Source of the DNA: an uncultured Prochlorococcus sp.
GTDB taxonomy: Bacteria; Cyanobacteriota; Cyanobacteriia; PCC-6307; Cyanobiaceae
DNA length: 64,000 bases
Reading direction: 5' to 3'
Assembly (NCBI GenBank): GCA_902538225.1
Contig: CACBEF010000004.1
Span: 43,043-107,042, forward strand
Positions 9,227 through 18,692 of this stretch are shown piece by piece (the stretch's first letter is position 1; each line of letters begins with the position of its first letter). The translations under genes and the position numbers were made by a program. The notes beneath the pieces were generated by a model that ran no database searches, was not told where the DNA came from, and worked only from the letters and a program-made list of their open reading frames with translations.

Positions 9227-11389
9227 TTGTCTAAATATTTACTTGAGATAGGAACAGAAGAGTTGCCCGCAAAATTTTCTCATTCTGTTCTAGAGCAATT
9301 TAAATCTCTAATTGAATTTGAATTGGATAAAAAGTTAATCAAATTCGAACATATAGTTGTTACCTCCACACCAAGGAGGATAATTCTAATTCTCGAGGGT
9401 TTAGTTGATTATTCAGAAGATAAGATAATAGAAAGAAAAGGGCCTAAAGCGAATTCAGCTTATTTAAATGGATGTCCTACTAATGCTGCTTTAGGATTTG
9501 CTAATAGCTTAGATATAGATGTATGTGAGCTAGAAATAAAAAATACAGAAAAGGGTGATTTTGTATTTGGAAAGAAAATTGAGAAAGGACTCTCAACAAA
9601 AATTTCTTTATCTTCGATTATCCCAAAATTAGTCAAGAGTCTTCAAGGCCCTCGATTTATGAAATGGGGGGCTGGGAACATAAAATTTTCAAGACCTATT
9701 AGGTGGATTGCCTCTATTTATAATGATGAAATTCTTGATTTTGATTTTGATGAATGTGATCCAAAGATCAAAATAAATAATAAAACAAAAAGTCATAGGC
9801 TAATCAATGAAGTTATAGAAGTTCAGAATCCTGATGAATTTTTTGAATTATTGAAACGAAATAGAGTAATAGCTATTCGAAAAGAAAGAAAAGAAAAAAT
9901 TGAAAGTTTAATAAATCAGGCATCTAAATCTTTAAATCTGAAACCTGACCTTTCTGAGGGATTACTAAATGAACTAACTGATTTAGTTGAATGGCCAGAC
10001 TTAATTATTGGCAAATTTAGTGATGAATTTCTTGATCTTCCGGTTGAAGTTCTCTCAACAGTAATGAAAAGTCATCAGAGATACGTTCCTCTTTTATTGA
10101 AAAACAAAAGTTTTTCTAAACTAGATTTAAGCTCTGAAAAAAATATCAGTACAACTTTCTTCGTGATTTCAAATGGTCTTGAAGAATCAAATAATAATAT
10201 TGCAAAAGGTAATGAGAAAGTATTGAGGGCAAGGTTTTCAGATGCAAAGTTTTTCGTAGAAAGTGACAAAAAAGTTGCTGCAATAGAAAGAAATGAAAAA
10301 CTTAAATCTGTTTCCTATTTGAAAGGACTTGGAAATATATTTCAGAGGGTAGAAAGAATAGAGGAAATTACTAAAAAAATTCTTAAATTTTTAAACGATA
10401 AGTCTTTAGAAGAAAAAATAATAATAGAAGCTGCTAAATACTGTAAAAACGACTTATGTAGCGAAATTGTTTTCGAATTCCCTGAGCTGCAAGGAATAAT
10501 GGGTGGTAAATATCTTAAATATGAGGGATTCAGTGAGGATGTTTGCTTAGCTGTCTCTGAGCATTATTTACCTTCTTTTTATAAAGATGCTTTACCCTCC
10601 ACAAAATATGGTGCAATAGTTTCTATAGCAGATAAGGTCGAAACTTTAATAAGTATATTTATTTCTGGTAAACGTCCCAGTGGATCATCTGATCCTTATG
10701 CTTTAAGAAGAAATTTGAATGGAGTGATTAAAATAATTTGGGATTATGAACTTGATTTACCTTTAGATAAATTATTTAACGAACTTATTGATTTTTGGGA
10801 AATCGCATTTCCGAATTTAAACTTCTCAAGAGAAACAGTATTTAATGATTTAAATGAATTTTTAGTTCAAAGAATTGTTAGTCATCTAGAAGAAATATCA
10901 CTAAATAAAGAATTAATAAAGGCCGTTTGCTCTTCTGATGAATTTTCTCAAAAAAGAGTATTGAATATTGTTGATCTTAAAAATAGGATTAAATCTATTA
11001 TGAATTTTAACGAAAAGGAAATTTTTGTTGAAATCCAGAAGGTAATTACAAGGGTAAGCAAATTAGCTAAAAATAGTGATCTTTCAAAAGACGTTCTCTC
11101 AACAAGAGATTATGTAAACACAAAACTTTTTGAAAAAGATTGTGAATTGAAAGTTTTTGAATTTATTGGAGAATTAGAAAAACTTTTTTCGGAACGTTAT
11201 TGCAATTATTTGGAACTACTAAATTTGTTTGAAATTAATATAAACACTATTGAAGATTTATTTGATAATGAAAAAGGAGTCCTAATAATGTCAGAGGATT
11301 TAAAAATAAGAAATAATAGACTTAATTTGTTGAGCTTAATTAGAAATTATTCTCTAAAAATAGCCGACTTTACACTTTTGAACTCTTAA
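9227..11389 (+). CDS. glyS: Glycyl-tRNA synthetase beta subunit
   Basis: This is the beta subunit (720 aa) of the bacterial alpha2beta2 GlyRS. It begins with the family hallmark YLLEIGTEELPAKF, and later segments include RFMKWGAGNIKFSRPIRWI, FEFPELQGIMGG and SGSSDPYALRR. An anticodon-binding-type C-terminal domain follows. The alpha subunit (glyQ) is not in the window. The start is TTG at 9227. Its last 20 bases overlap the 3' end of chlP on the other strand, so the two genes are convergent and share their ends. Confidence 0.97.
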   Translation: MSKYLLEIGTEELPAKFSHSVLEQFKSLIEFELDKKLIKFEHIVVTSTPRRIILILEGLVDYSEDKIIERKGPKANSAYLNGCPTNAALGFANSLDIDVCELEIKNTEKGDFVFGKKIEKGLSTKISLSSIIPKLVKSLQGPRFMKWGAGNIKFSRPIRWIASIYNDEILDFDFDECDPKIKINNKTKSHRLINEVIEVQNPDEFFELLKRNRVIAIRKERKEKIESLINQASKSLNLKPDLSEGLLNELTDLVEWPDLIIGKFSDEFLDLPVEVLSTVMKSHQRYVPLLLKNKSFSKLDLSSEKNISTTFFVISNGLEESNNNIAKGNEKVLRARFSDAKFFVESDKKVAAIERNEKLKSVSYLKGLGNIFQRVERIEEITKKILKFLNDKSLEEKIIIEAAKYCKNDLCSEIVFEFPELQGIMGGKYLKYEGFSEDVCLAVSEHYLPSFYKDALPSTKYGAIVSIADKVETLISIFISGKRPSGSSDPYALRRNLNGVIKIIWDYELDLPLDKLFNELIDFWEIAFPNLNFSRETVFNDLNEFLVQRIVSHLEEISLNKELIKAVCSSDEFSQKRVLNIVDLKNRIKSIMNFNEKEIFVEIQKVITRVSKLAKNSDLSKDVLSTRDYVNTKLFEKDCELKVFEFIGELEKLFSERYCNYLELLNLFEININTIEDLFDNEKGVLIMSEDLKIRNNRLNLLSLIRNYSLKIADFTLLNS

Positions 11390-12710
11390 CTTTAATGCCT
11401 CCCTTTATTGAATAATTTTCTAGCATTTTTTCTACTTCTTTATTTTCCCTAACAGCACTATCAACGGGTTTATATTTTAGAGGTGCTAGGGCTTTCCCTC
11501 TTAAAATCGAACCAAGTGTAAGCATTGTAATTTTAAGTTGCTGTAATGGTTTCATGGCGACAACTCTTTTGTATAAGTAACTATCAAAAGTAAGTCTTTG
11601 TACATCCATGTCATCACACATCTCAACAAAGGCTTCTCTTGCAGAATCATTTCTGTAGAAAATATTTTGAAGGATTTCTAGTACTTTATAAGTTGTGCCA
11701 TATTTTTTATCCCATTTTTTTAGATAGTTTTTTAAATCTTTTTCTGATGGAATTACTTGACCGTTTTTTGATGCTTCAACAATTTCTTCAGCACACATTC
11801 TTCCGCTTTTTGCAGCAAAATAAATGCCCTCTCCAGAACTTTTTGTAACATAACCAGCTGCATCACCAACCAATGCCATTCTCCCAACTACTCTTCTTGG
11901 CCTTGGATGCTCAGGAATAGGGTGAGCTTCTACCTTTATTACTTCACCATTAACAAGTCTTTTCTTTGCCCTATTCCTTACACCCTCTTGAAGTCCTTTA
12001 ATTAATGACTGATTCTTTTGCATGGTTCCAGTGCCTACAGCAACATGATCATATTTAGGAAATACCCACCCATAAAAATCAGGAGAAACATCAGTTCCTA
12101 CATACATTTCCGCAAGATCTTCGTAGTAACTCATTTCTTCTTTAGGCAATTTAATTCTTTCCTGAAATGCTATTGCAACTTTGTAATCTCCTGCATCCAT
12201 TGCTTTTGCGACTCTGCTATTGGCTCCATCAGCTCCAATCAAAAGGTCAACAGTAAGCTCTTTGAGTTCCCCTTTTTTATCTCCATTCGTAAAATCTGAA
12301 TAAGAAAGCTTATATGGCCCTTGATTATTGTCGCCGGTATCAATAGAAGTAACTAATCCATTTATTAATGTGGCACCAAGATCTGATGCTCTGTTACGCA
12401 TAAAGGCATCCATAACTTCCCTTCTACACATCCCAATAAACTCATTATCACTTTTCCCATAAACTCTATCTAAACTTATATCCACCTCTCTATTTGATGG
12501 AGATATCATTCTCATATGCCTTACTTTTCTATCAATAATTGTCTCAGGCAAATCAAATTCTTCGACCATGCAAAGTGGAATTGCTCCTCCACATGGTTTT
12601 GCATTATCTAATTTTCTCTCGAAGAGCCAAGTTTTTATTCCGGCTTTAGCAAGTATTTCTGCAGCACATGAACCACTTGGACCTCCACCAATAACAGCTA
12701 CCCTCAACAT
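11370..12710 (-). CDS. chlP: Geranylgeranyl diphosphate/chlorophyll reductase
   Basis: This 446-residue flavoprotein reduces the geranylgeranyl group to phytyl for chlorophyll and tocopherol. The FAD Rossmann motif is VAVIGGGPSGSCAAEIL at the start. The family segments PCGGAIPLCMVEEFDLP and VGDAAGYVTKSSGEGIYFAA follow. The length and the intact C-terminus fit cyanobacterial ChlP, a membrane-associated enzyme of thylakoids. The start ATG at 12710 gives the Rossmann fold within five residues. A 112-base spacer separates it from the divergent carboxypeptidase gene. Confidence 0.96.
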   Translation of the reverse strand: MLRVAVIGGGPSGSCAAEILAKAGIKTWLFERKLDNAKPCGGAIPLCMVEEFDLPETIIDRKVRHMRMISPSNREVDISLDRVYGKSDNEFIGMCRREVMDAFMRNRASDLGATLINGLVTSIDTGDNNQGPYKLSYSDFTNGDKKGELKELTVDLLIGADGANSRVAKAMDAGDYKVAIAFQERIKLPKEEMSYYEDLAEMYVGTDVSPDFYGWVFPKYDHVAVGTGTMQKNQSLIKGLQEGVRNRAKKRLVNGEVIKVEAHPIPEHPRPRRVVGRMALVGDAAGYVTKSSGEGIYFAAKSGRMCAEEIVEASKNGQVIPSEKDLKNYLKKWDKKYGTTYKVLEILQNIFYRNDSAREAFVEMCDDMDVQRLTFDSYLYKRVVAMKPLQQLKITMLTLGSILRGKALAPLKYKPVDSAVRENKEVEKMLENYSIKGGIKVKSSKV

Positions 12711-12822
12711 ATGAAAAAAAATAATACTGTATATAAAAACTACATCTTTTTTGCTTATAAAAGTGCATTTCGTAAAATAATAGTTAATATCGAAATATGT
12801 TTTCCAGGTTCACCTATAAATA

Positions 12823-13536
12823 TTGGAACATAACAAAGATTTAAATCAAATTGATATACCTCTAGCCAAAAGAATCTACATAAATAATTTCAACTCAATA
12901 TTATTAAAAAAATTATTAATTTTTTCTCCATTTCTTTTACTTCTTTTTTCTTATGCTGCATTGCGGTTGATTAAAAATATAGAACTAATCCCTTTTATTA
13001 ATCTCAATTTTCAGGCTGAGAAAAATCAAGATAATAGAATTTTGGGCCATTTACCCTATGCGGAAATTCCTAAGGAGAAATTAGTTCTAATAGAGCCTAA
13101 TATTGAAGTTCATATTGATATGCGTGATTCTTTATTAAATATGAGAAAAGAAGCGATAAAGGATGGGATATATTTGGTCTTCTTAAGTGGTTATAGATCA
13201 ATAAATTTGCAAAAAGAAATCTTCTATTCTCTAAAATCTGTTAGAAATCAAGATGCGGCCGAAAGAGCTAGAGTTTCAGCTCCTCCAGGCTATTCTGAAC
13301 ACAGTACTGGTTTTGCAATTGATATTGGTGATGCCACTCAAAGAGATACAGATTTTGAGACCGAATTTCAAAATACTGACGCATTTAAATGGTTAATAAA
13401 AAATGCAGCTAAATTTCACTTTAAGTTATCGTTCACCAAAGATAATAAATATTTAGATTATGAACCTTGGCATTGGAGATATGAAGGATCAATTGAGGCT
13501 TTAAAAGTTTTTGAAAGTTCAAATAGAAAATTATAA
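12823..13536 (+). CDS. vanY: D-alanyl-D-alanine carboxypeptidase, VanY family (M15B)
   Basis: This 237-residue protein is a zinc D,D-carboxypeptidase that trims the terminal D-Ala of peptidoglycan stem peptides. One membrane segment at about residues 28-50 anchors the catalytic domain outside the cytoplasm. Motifs are FLSGYRSINLQ, the zinc site SEHSTGFAIDIGD and the C-terminal PWHWRYEG with the third ligand. The only in-frame start after an upstream stop is TTG at 12823. The gene is distinct from the cytoplasmic VanX-like protein at 6.7 kb, so the strain has both a wall-trimming and a dipeptide-cleaving M15 enzyme. Confidence 0.88.
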   Translation: MEHNKDLNQIDIPLAKRIYINNFNSILLKKLLIFSPFLLLLFSYAALRLIKNIELIPFINLNFQAEKNQDNRILGHLPYAEIPKEKLVLIEPNIEVHIDMRDSLLNMRKEAIKDGIYLVFLSGYRSINLQKEIFYSLKSVRNQDAAERARVSAPPGYSEHSTGFAIDIGDATQRDTDFETEFQNTDAFKWLIKNAAKFHFKLSFTKDNKYLDYEPWHWRYEGSIEALKVFESSNRKL

Positions 13537-13673
13537 ATCTAATTTATTAATTAAATTATTGAATTATTGAATATGATTATGTTTTTCAAAGTCTTAAAGA
13601 GAAAATTCTCATAATAAGCATCCTTTGAGTTAGCCTTAATAAAGTCAATTAACTATTTATATAAATTTTATAA

Positions 13674-15470
13674 ATGTCATCTTCTGTAAAAGAAATTAGG
13701 AATGTTGCAATTATTGCCCACGTAGATCATGGCAAGACAACTCTTGTGGATGCATTGTTATCTCAATCAGGAATATTTAGAGACAATGAAGTCATTCCTA
13801 CATGTGTAATGGATTCGAATGATCTTGAAAGAGAAAGAGGAATAACAATACTCTCTAAAAATACTGCAGTGAACTACAAAGATACCAGAATTAACATTAT
13901 TGATACACCCGGACATGCAGATTTTGGAGGAGAAGTCGAGAGGGTTTTAGGAATGGTTGATGGTTGTTTGCTTATTGTTGATGCAAATGAGGGGCCGATG
14001 CCTCAAACAAGGTTTGTTTTAAAAAAAGCATTAGAAAAAGGACTTAGGCCTATAGTTTTTGTAAATAAAATTGATAGACCAAGAGTAGTACCAGAAATAG
14101 CAATTGATAAGGTACTGGACTTGTTCTTAGAATTAGGAGCTGATGATGATCAATGTGATTTCCCTTATCTTTTTGGAAGCGGCCTATCTGGTTTTGCAAA
14201 AGAAGAGATGGAATCTAATAGCGACAATATGATGCCTCTTTTTGAGGCTATTATTAGACATGTTCCACCTCCAGTAGGTGATGAAAATAAGCCTCTTCAG
14301 CTACAAATAACTACTTTGGACTATTCTGATTTCTTGGGCAGAATTGTAATTGGGAAAATTCATAATGGAACTATAAAAAATGGTCAACAAGCTAGTTTAA
14401 TCAAAGAAAATGGTAAAACTATTAAAGGAAAGGTTAGTAAACTACTTGGATTTGAAGGATTACAAAGGATTGATATAAATGAAGCATTCGCAGGAGATAT
14501 CGTTGCCGTTTCTGGTTTCGATGACGTCAATATCGGTGAGACTATAGCATGTCCCGATTCGCCCCATCCACTTCCATTAATTAAAGTAGATGAACCCACC
14601 TTAAATATGACTTTTGTTGTTAATGATTCTCCATTTGCAGGTAAAGAGGGGAAATTTGTTACTAGTAGACAATTAAAAAATAGACTGGAAAGGGAACTTT
14701 TAACAAATGTTGCGCTAAGGGTCGAAGAAACTGATTCTCCTGATAGGTTCTCAGTGTCAGGAAGAGGAGAATTACATTTAGGTATTTTGATTGAAACTAT
14801 GAGAAGAGAAGGGTTCGAGTTTCAAATCTCACAACCTCAAGTAATTTTTAGAGAAATTGATAATGTTGAATGTGAGCCTATAGAGACTTTGGTCCTTGAT
14901 GTGCCTGAAGTATCGGTTGGTTCTTGTATAGAAAAACTTGGATCGAGAAAGGCAGAGATGAAAAATATGCAAACAAGTTCAGATGGGAGAACTCAATTAG
15001 AGTTTCTTGTACCATCAAGAGGACTAATTGGATTTCGTGGAGAATTTGTTCGGATAACAAGAGGTGAAGGTATAATGAGTCATTCATTTTATGAATATAA
15101 ACCTAAAACAGGAGATTTTGAAACTAGAAGAAATGGAGTCCTTATAGCTTTTGAGGAAGGTGTGGCCACATTCTATGCATTAAAGAATGCTGAAGATAGG
15201 GGAGTCTATTTCATTAAACCTGGAGTTAAAGTTTATAAAGGAATGATAATTGGAGAGAATAATCGACCTCAAGATCTTGAGTTAAATATATGTAAAACTA
15301 AGCAGTTGACTAATATGAGGTCTGCAGGGGCAGAAGAACTTGATACTTTGCAGTCACCTGTTGACATTACCCTTGAAAGAGCACTCGAATATATTGGCCC
15401 AGATGAAATGCTAGAGGTAACACCGGATTCAATAAGAATGAGAAAAATAAATAAAAAGAAAAGAAATTAA
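13674..15470 (+). CDS. typA: GTP-binding translation factor TypA/BipA
   Basis: This 598-residue translational GTPase binds the ribosome and helps assembly or translation under stress. G1 is [10 protein letters not shown]3 is [15 protein letters not shown], and G4 is [10 protein letters not shown]. Domains II, III and V and the BipA-specific C-terminal domain follow in order, with [20 protein letters not shown] and the stretch [11 protein letters not shown] near the end. The N-terminus is [18 protein letters not shown] 137-base AT-rich spacer upstream probably holds its promoter. The DUF309 gene follows after 11 bases. Confidence 0.97.
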   Translation: MSSSVKEIRNVAIIAHVDHGKTTLVDALLSQSGIFRDNEVIPTCVMDSNDLERERGITILSKNTAVNYKDTRINIIDTPGHADFGGEVERVLGMVDGCLLIVDANEGPMPQTRFVLKKALEKGLRPIVFVNKIDRPRVVPEIAIDKVLDLFLELGADDDQCDFPYLFGSGLSGFAKEEMESNSDNMMPLFEAIIRHVPPPVGDENKPLQLQITTLDYSDFLGRIVIGKIHNGTIKNGQQASLIKENGKTIKGKVSKLLGFEGLQRIDINEAFAGDIVAVSGFDDVNIGETIACPDSPHPLPLIKVDEPTLNMTFVVNDSPFAGKEGKFVTSRQLKNRLERELLTNVALRVEETDSPDRFSVSGRGELHLGILIETMRREGFEFQISQPQVIFREIDNVECEPIETLVLDVPEVSVGSCIEKLGSRKAEMKNMQTSSDGRTQLEFLVPSRGLIGFRGEFVRITRGEGIMSHSFYEYKPKTGDFETRRNGVLIAFEEGVATFYALKNAEDRGVYFIKPGVKVYKGMIIGENNRPQDLELNICKTKQLTNMRSAGAEELDTLQSPVDITLERALEYIGPDEMLEVTPDSIRMRKINKKKRN

Positions 15471-15481
15471 TAATTAGTTTC

Positions 15482-15850
15482 ATGAACGAAGAAAGTGCAA
15501 AAAGTTTTAAAGATTCTCTTTTTAATGCTTTAAATCTTTTCAACAATCATGAATGGTATGAGGCTCATGATGCTTTTGAAGAAATATGGAATTCCGTTGA
15601 TGGTGACGAAAGACAAGTTATTCAGGGAATTTTACAAGTATCTGTTTCTCAGTTTCACTTAAGTAAGGGTAATTTAAATGGAGCTACTATTCTGCTTGGG
15701 GAGGGTTTAGGTAGAATTAAAACTAGAACTAAGATTAATTTAGGAATAGATCTTGAATCATTCTGCCGATGTTTGGAAGATTTATTGAGGAAATTACAAT
15801 ATAAAGAGCAATTAACTGAAAACGATAAGCCTTTTTTGAAACCTCTTTGA
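15482..15850 (+). CDS. DUF309 family protein (122 aa)
   Basis: This small helical protein of the DUF309 family is recognised by NHEWYEAHDAFEEIW and the following QGILQVSVSQFHLSKGN segment. The His and Glu residues in HEWYEAHDAFEEIW are the conserved, possibly metal-binding, core. No biochemical role is established for the family to my knowledge. It lies 11 bases after typA and probably shares its transcript, with lptB further on. The length is normal for the family. Confidence 0.85.
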   Translation: MNEESAKSFKDSLFNALNLFNNHEWYEAHDAFEEIWNSVDGDERQVIQGILQVSVSQFHLSKGNLNGATILLGEGLGRIKTRTKINLGIDLESFCRCLEDLLRKLQYKEQLTENDKPFLKPL

Positions 15851-15855
15851 TAAAT

Positions 15856-15957
15856 ATGAATATTATGAATATATCTTTATCTTCAATAAAATTATTATTT
15901 TCTATCCCATTTTTTTTTCAAGAAAACAAGAAAACTAATCGATCTCCAGAAAAATGA
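15856..15957 (+). CDS. Possible 33-residue upstream ORF coupled to lptB
   Basis: A short frame runs from ATG at 15856 to a TGA that overlaps the lptB start as ATGA (15954-15957). The product is 33 residues with a hydrophobic middle and a polar tail ending in NRSPEK. The overlap geometry is typical of translational coupling. It may be a genuine micro-gene, a leader peptide, or the tail of a decayed neighbour. The region is AT-rich, so chance is possible. I do not recognise a family. Confidence 0.3.
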   Translation: MNIMNISLSSIKLLFSIPFFFQENKKTNRSPEK

Positions 15958-16682
15958 ACCTAAAGATTCATAATGTATCCCTTTCAATTAAAGGAAGATT
16001 AATCGTAAATGATGTTTCCATAACTGTTAATCCAGGGGAAGTTGTAGGTTTGATGGGGCCTAATGGTGCTGGGAAAACTACAACTTTTAATCTTGCAGTT
16101 GGGAATATAAAACCAGATAAAGGTGAAATTTTAATGAATGGGAAAAATATAACAAATCTTCCTCTACCAATTAGATCAAGACTTGGGTTAGGGTACTTAA
16201 CTCAGGAAGCGAGTATATTTAGAGACCTCACTGTTAAGGACAATATAGATTTGGCTTTACAAAATTCATCTTATAGTAGAGCAGCTATAAGAAATAGAAG
16301 AGAACAATTAATTAATGAATTTAATTTGAATAACTTTGTAGATAATTATGGTTATCAACTTTCAGGAGGAGAGAGGAGGAGGTGTGAGATAGCTAGATCT
16401 CTCACTGTAGGCAGAAAAGGACCTAAATATTTGTTATTAGACGAACCTTTTGCTGGGATCGATCCTCTAGCTGTTAATGATCTAAAGAAACTAATTCTTA
16501 AATTAAGTAGTGATGGGGTGGGGATTCTCATTACAGATCATAATGTGAGGGAAACCCTTCTTATTACTAACAAATCATATGTATTAAGTGAAGGAAAAAT
16601 TTTAGCTAACGGTTCATCAAGTGAATTGGCTTATAATCCAATAGTCAAGAAGTATTATCTAGGAGATAATTTCAAACTTTGA
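15954..16682 (+). CDS. lptB: Lipopolysaccharide export ABC ATPase LptB
   Basis: This 242-residue ATPase powers extraction of lipopolysaccharide from the inner membrane. Walker A is GPNGAGKTT (residues about 35-43), the Q-loop region is GYLTQEASIFRDLTV, the signature is LSGGERRRCEIARSL, Walker B is LLLDEPFAGIDP, and the H-loop is ILITDHNVRETL. LSGGERRR and FAGIDPLAV are LptB-type. The permease genes lptFG are not adjacent. A 14-base palindrome (16709-16722) lies in the AT-rich spacer before ccsA. Confidence 0.92.
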   Translation: MNLKIHNVSLSIKGRLIVNDVSITVNPGEVVGLMGPNGAGKTTTFNLAVGNIKPDKGEILMNGKNITNLPLPIRSRLGLGYLTQEASIFRDLTVKDNIDLALQNSSYSRAAIRNRREQLINEFNLNNFVDNYGYQLSGGERRRCEIARSLTVGRKGPKYLLLDEPFAGIDPLAVNDLKKLILKLSSDGVGILITDHNVRETLLITNKSYVLSEGKILANGSSSELAYNPIVKKYYLGDNFKL

Positions 16683-16796
16683 AATGCTTTTTTAAAAATA
16701 AATTAAAACTTTAATATTAAAGATTTACTCATATAAGAATGATTTTAATTATTATTTGTTTGTAATTGAATATTAAAACTTGAGAAATTTCTAGAA

Positions 16797-17726
16797 ATGA
16801 TACTAGATAATTTTTTTAAAAATTTAATATATGAACCGGTTTCAGTTTTAGGTCTTTTAGTTTTTTATTTTTTATTAATTAACTTACCAATTTCTTTGGG
16901 TGCAGTTTTTAAAAAGAAGTCTTCCTCTGCTGTAAGACTTATTACGATTTTAGTGAACTTGTTAATAACATTACAATTACTTTTTAGGTGGTCAATTTCT
17001 GGGCATTTCCCTATTAGCAATTTGTATGAATCTCTTTATTTCCTTACTTGGGGTATCACATTAGGTCAACTATTGGTTGAAAGAGAATACAAAGCTCCAA
17101 TAATTCCCTCAATTGCCATACCTATTGAATTACTGACTGTAGCTTTTGCTTGCTTTGTTTTGCCTGAGGATTTGAAATTATCATCCAACTTAGTTCCAGC
17201 TTTAAGGTCTAGTTGGTTAGTAATGCATGTTAGCGTCGTAATGCTTAGTTATGCAGCATTAATAATAGGTTCTTTACTTTCAATGTCCGTTTTGTTTATT
17301 AATAATAATAAGCCGCTTCAAATCAGAAGTAGTTCTACAGGTATAGGAGGATTTAAACTTTCAAATAGCTATCCTGTAAATGATTTAATTGAACCTATTG
17401 AATTTTCTCATTCAGAAGAATTAGATACATTAAGTTATCGTTCTATATTAGTAGGTTTTGTTCTTTTGACTCTCGGTTTAATTTCAGGTGCAGTTTGGGC
17501 TAATGAGGCCTGGGGCACATGGTGGAGTTGGGATCCAAAAGAAACATGGGCATTTATCTCATGGTTGTTTTATGCGGCTTATCTGCATATGAGAATAAGC
17601 AAGGGTTGGCAAGGACGCAAGCCAGCATTATTAGCATCTACAGGCTTTTTAGTTGTTTTAGTTTGTTATTTAGGAGTTAATTTTTTAGGAATAGGGTTAC
17701 ATAGTTATGGATGGATATTTGGGTGA
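16797..17726 (+). CDS. ccsA: Cytochrome c biogenesis protein CcsA
   Basis: This 309-residue polytopic membrane protein is part of system II cytochrome c maturation and delivers heme to apocytochromes on the lumen side with Ccs1. The tryptophan-rich heme-handling motif is [15 protein letters not shown] near residue 240. Conserved membrane His residues occur, as in [14 protein letters not shown]. About eight hydrophobic segments are visible. The ATG at 16797 follows a 114-base spacer after lptB. It converges on rpe, with a small stem-loop between the two stops. Confidence 0.95.
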   Translation: MILDNFFKNLIYEPVSVLGLLVFYFLLINLPISLGAVFKKKSSSAVRLITILVNLLITLQLLFRWSISGHFPISNLYESLYFLTWGITLGQLLVEREYKAPIIPSIAIPIELLTVAFACFVLPEDLKLSSNLVPALRSSWLVMHVSVVMLSYAALIIGSLLSMSVLFINNNKPLQIRSSSTGIGGFKLSNSYPVNDLIEPIEFSHSEELDTLSYRSILVGFVLLTLGLISGAVWANEAWGTWWSWDPKETWAFISWLFYAAYLHMRISKGWQGRKPALLASTGFLVVLVCYLGVNFLGIGLHSYGWIFG

Positions 17727-17740
17727 TTAAGAAATCACCT
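17721..17740. terminator. Possible weak bidirectional stem-loop between ccsA and rpe
   Basis: GGTGATT (17722-17728) pairs perfectly with AATCACC (17733-17739) across a four-base loop, in the 24-base gap between two convergent genes. The stem includes the ccsA stop codon. There is no clear U-run on either side, so termination would be weak or factor-assisted. The position between convergent ends is the main support. Confidence 0.35.
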
Positions 17741-17750
17741 ATCTTATTGA

Positions 17751-18506
17751 TTAAGGCTCTGAAAGCACATTCCCCTTTTGTGCTTCTTGTGCAACTTTTC
17801 TCAAGTCATCACATCCCTCTTTTAATGTTGGATAAGCAAACATTCCACTACCTGCAATAAAACAATTGGCACCAGCATCGGCACATTGTGAAATAGTCCA
17901 ATTTGCTTTTATCCCCCCATCAACTTCAATGTCTACATCTAAGTTTTTTTCGATAATAAAGTTTCTAATCTCTCTGATTTTATTAAGCATTGTTGGTATA
18001 TAAGCTTGTCCTCCAAAGCCTGGATTAACTGTCATAACCAAAACATGATCAACCATATCCATTATGTTTTTAATCATTTCAAAAGGAGTATGAGGGTTTA
18101 ATGCAACAGAAGGAGATCCTCCTAAATCTCTTATCCTCCCGAGAACTCTATGCAAATGAATATTTGCTTCGGCATGAGCTATTACTACTCCAGGTTCACC
18201 ATTCGCCCCTTTTGTAGCTTTTACATAAGATTCAAGCATGGTTTCACAGTTATATTGGCTCACCATTAATTGAGTTTCAAAAGGGACATCGCAATATTTC
18301 CGGCATGCAGCAATCATTTCAGGACCAAATGTAAGATTTGGTACGAAATTTCCATCCATTACATCAAATTGAATTCTATCTACTCCAGCCTCCTCGAGCT
18401 CTTTCACACATGCCCCCATATTTGCCCAATCCGCTGGTAAAACTGAAGGAATTATTTGAATTGGTCTATTAGCACCAGTTAAATTTGCTTGATTTGACTC
18501 AGTCAT
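17751..18506 (-). CDS. rpe: Ribulose-phosphate 3-epimerase
   Basis: This enzyme interconverts ribulose-5-phosphate and xylulose-5-phosphate in the Calvin and pentose phosphate pathways. The 251-residue TIM barrel shows IIPSVLPADWANMG, RIQFDVMDGNFVPNLTFGP with the metal-ligand Asp, VLVMTVNPGFGGQ, and the phosphate-binding DVDIEVDGGIK. The N-terminus is about 15 residues longer than in E. coli. It diverges from glpX over a 186-base spacer, so two Calvin-cycle genes face away from a shared control region. Confidence 0.96.
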   Translation of the reverse strand: MTESNQANLTGANRPIQIIPSVLPADWANMGACVKELEEAGVDRIQFDVMDGNFVPNLTFGPEMIAACRKYCDVPFETQLMVSQYNCETMLESYVKATKGANGEPGVVIAHAEANIHLHRVLGRIRDLGGSPSVALNPHTPFEMIKNIMDMVDHVLVMTVNPGFGGQAYIPTMLNKIREIRNFIIEKNLDVDIEVDGGIKANWTISQCADAGANCFIAGSGMFAYPTLKEGCDDLRKVAQEAQKGNVLSEP

Positions 18507-18625
18507 TTAATTTTTAAATATTTAATAAAGATACTATATTTAGTTGTTTATTCCTAATTTCAAGTCACGGCCTGATAAAGTAACAGCTGTAAAGAGTTAA
18601 AAAAAGCTTACTAGCATAATAATTT

Positions 18626-18650
18626 TCATAAAAAATGCCATTTTTTATGA
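18626..18650. promoter_or_regulatory. Perfect 11-bp stem-loop upstream of glpX
   Basis: TCATAAAAAAT (18626-18636) is followed by a three-base GCC loop and the exact complement ATTTTTTATGA (18640-18650). It lies 42 bases before the glpX GTG, in the divergent rpe-glpX spacer. It could be an operator for a dimeric regulator, a 5'UTR hairpin, or a terminator-like element. The sequence is AT-rich, but an 11-bp perfect arm with a GCC loop is unlikely to be chance in a spacer this short. Confidence 0.45.
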
Positions 18651-18692
18651 GATCATACTCAAAACCTTTTAGAAAATCCTCAAAATTTAATT

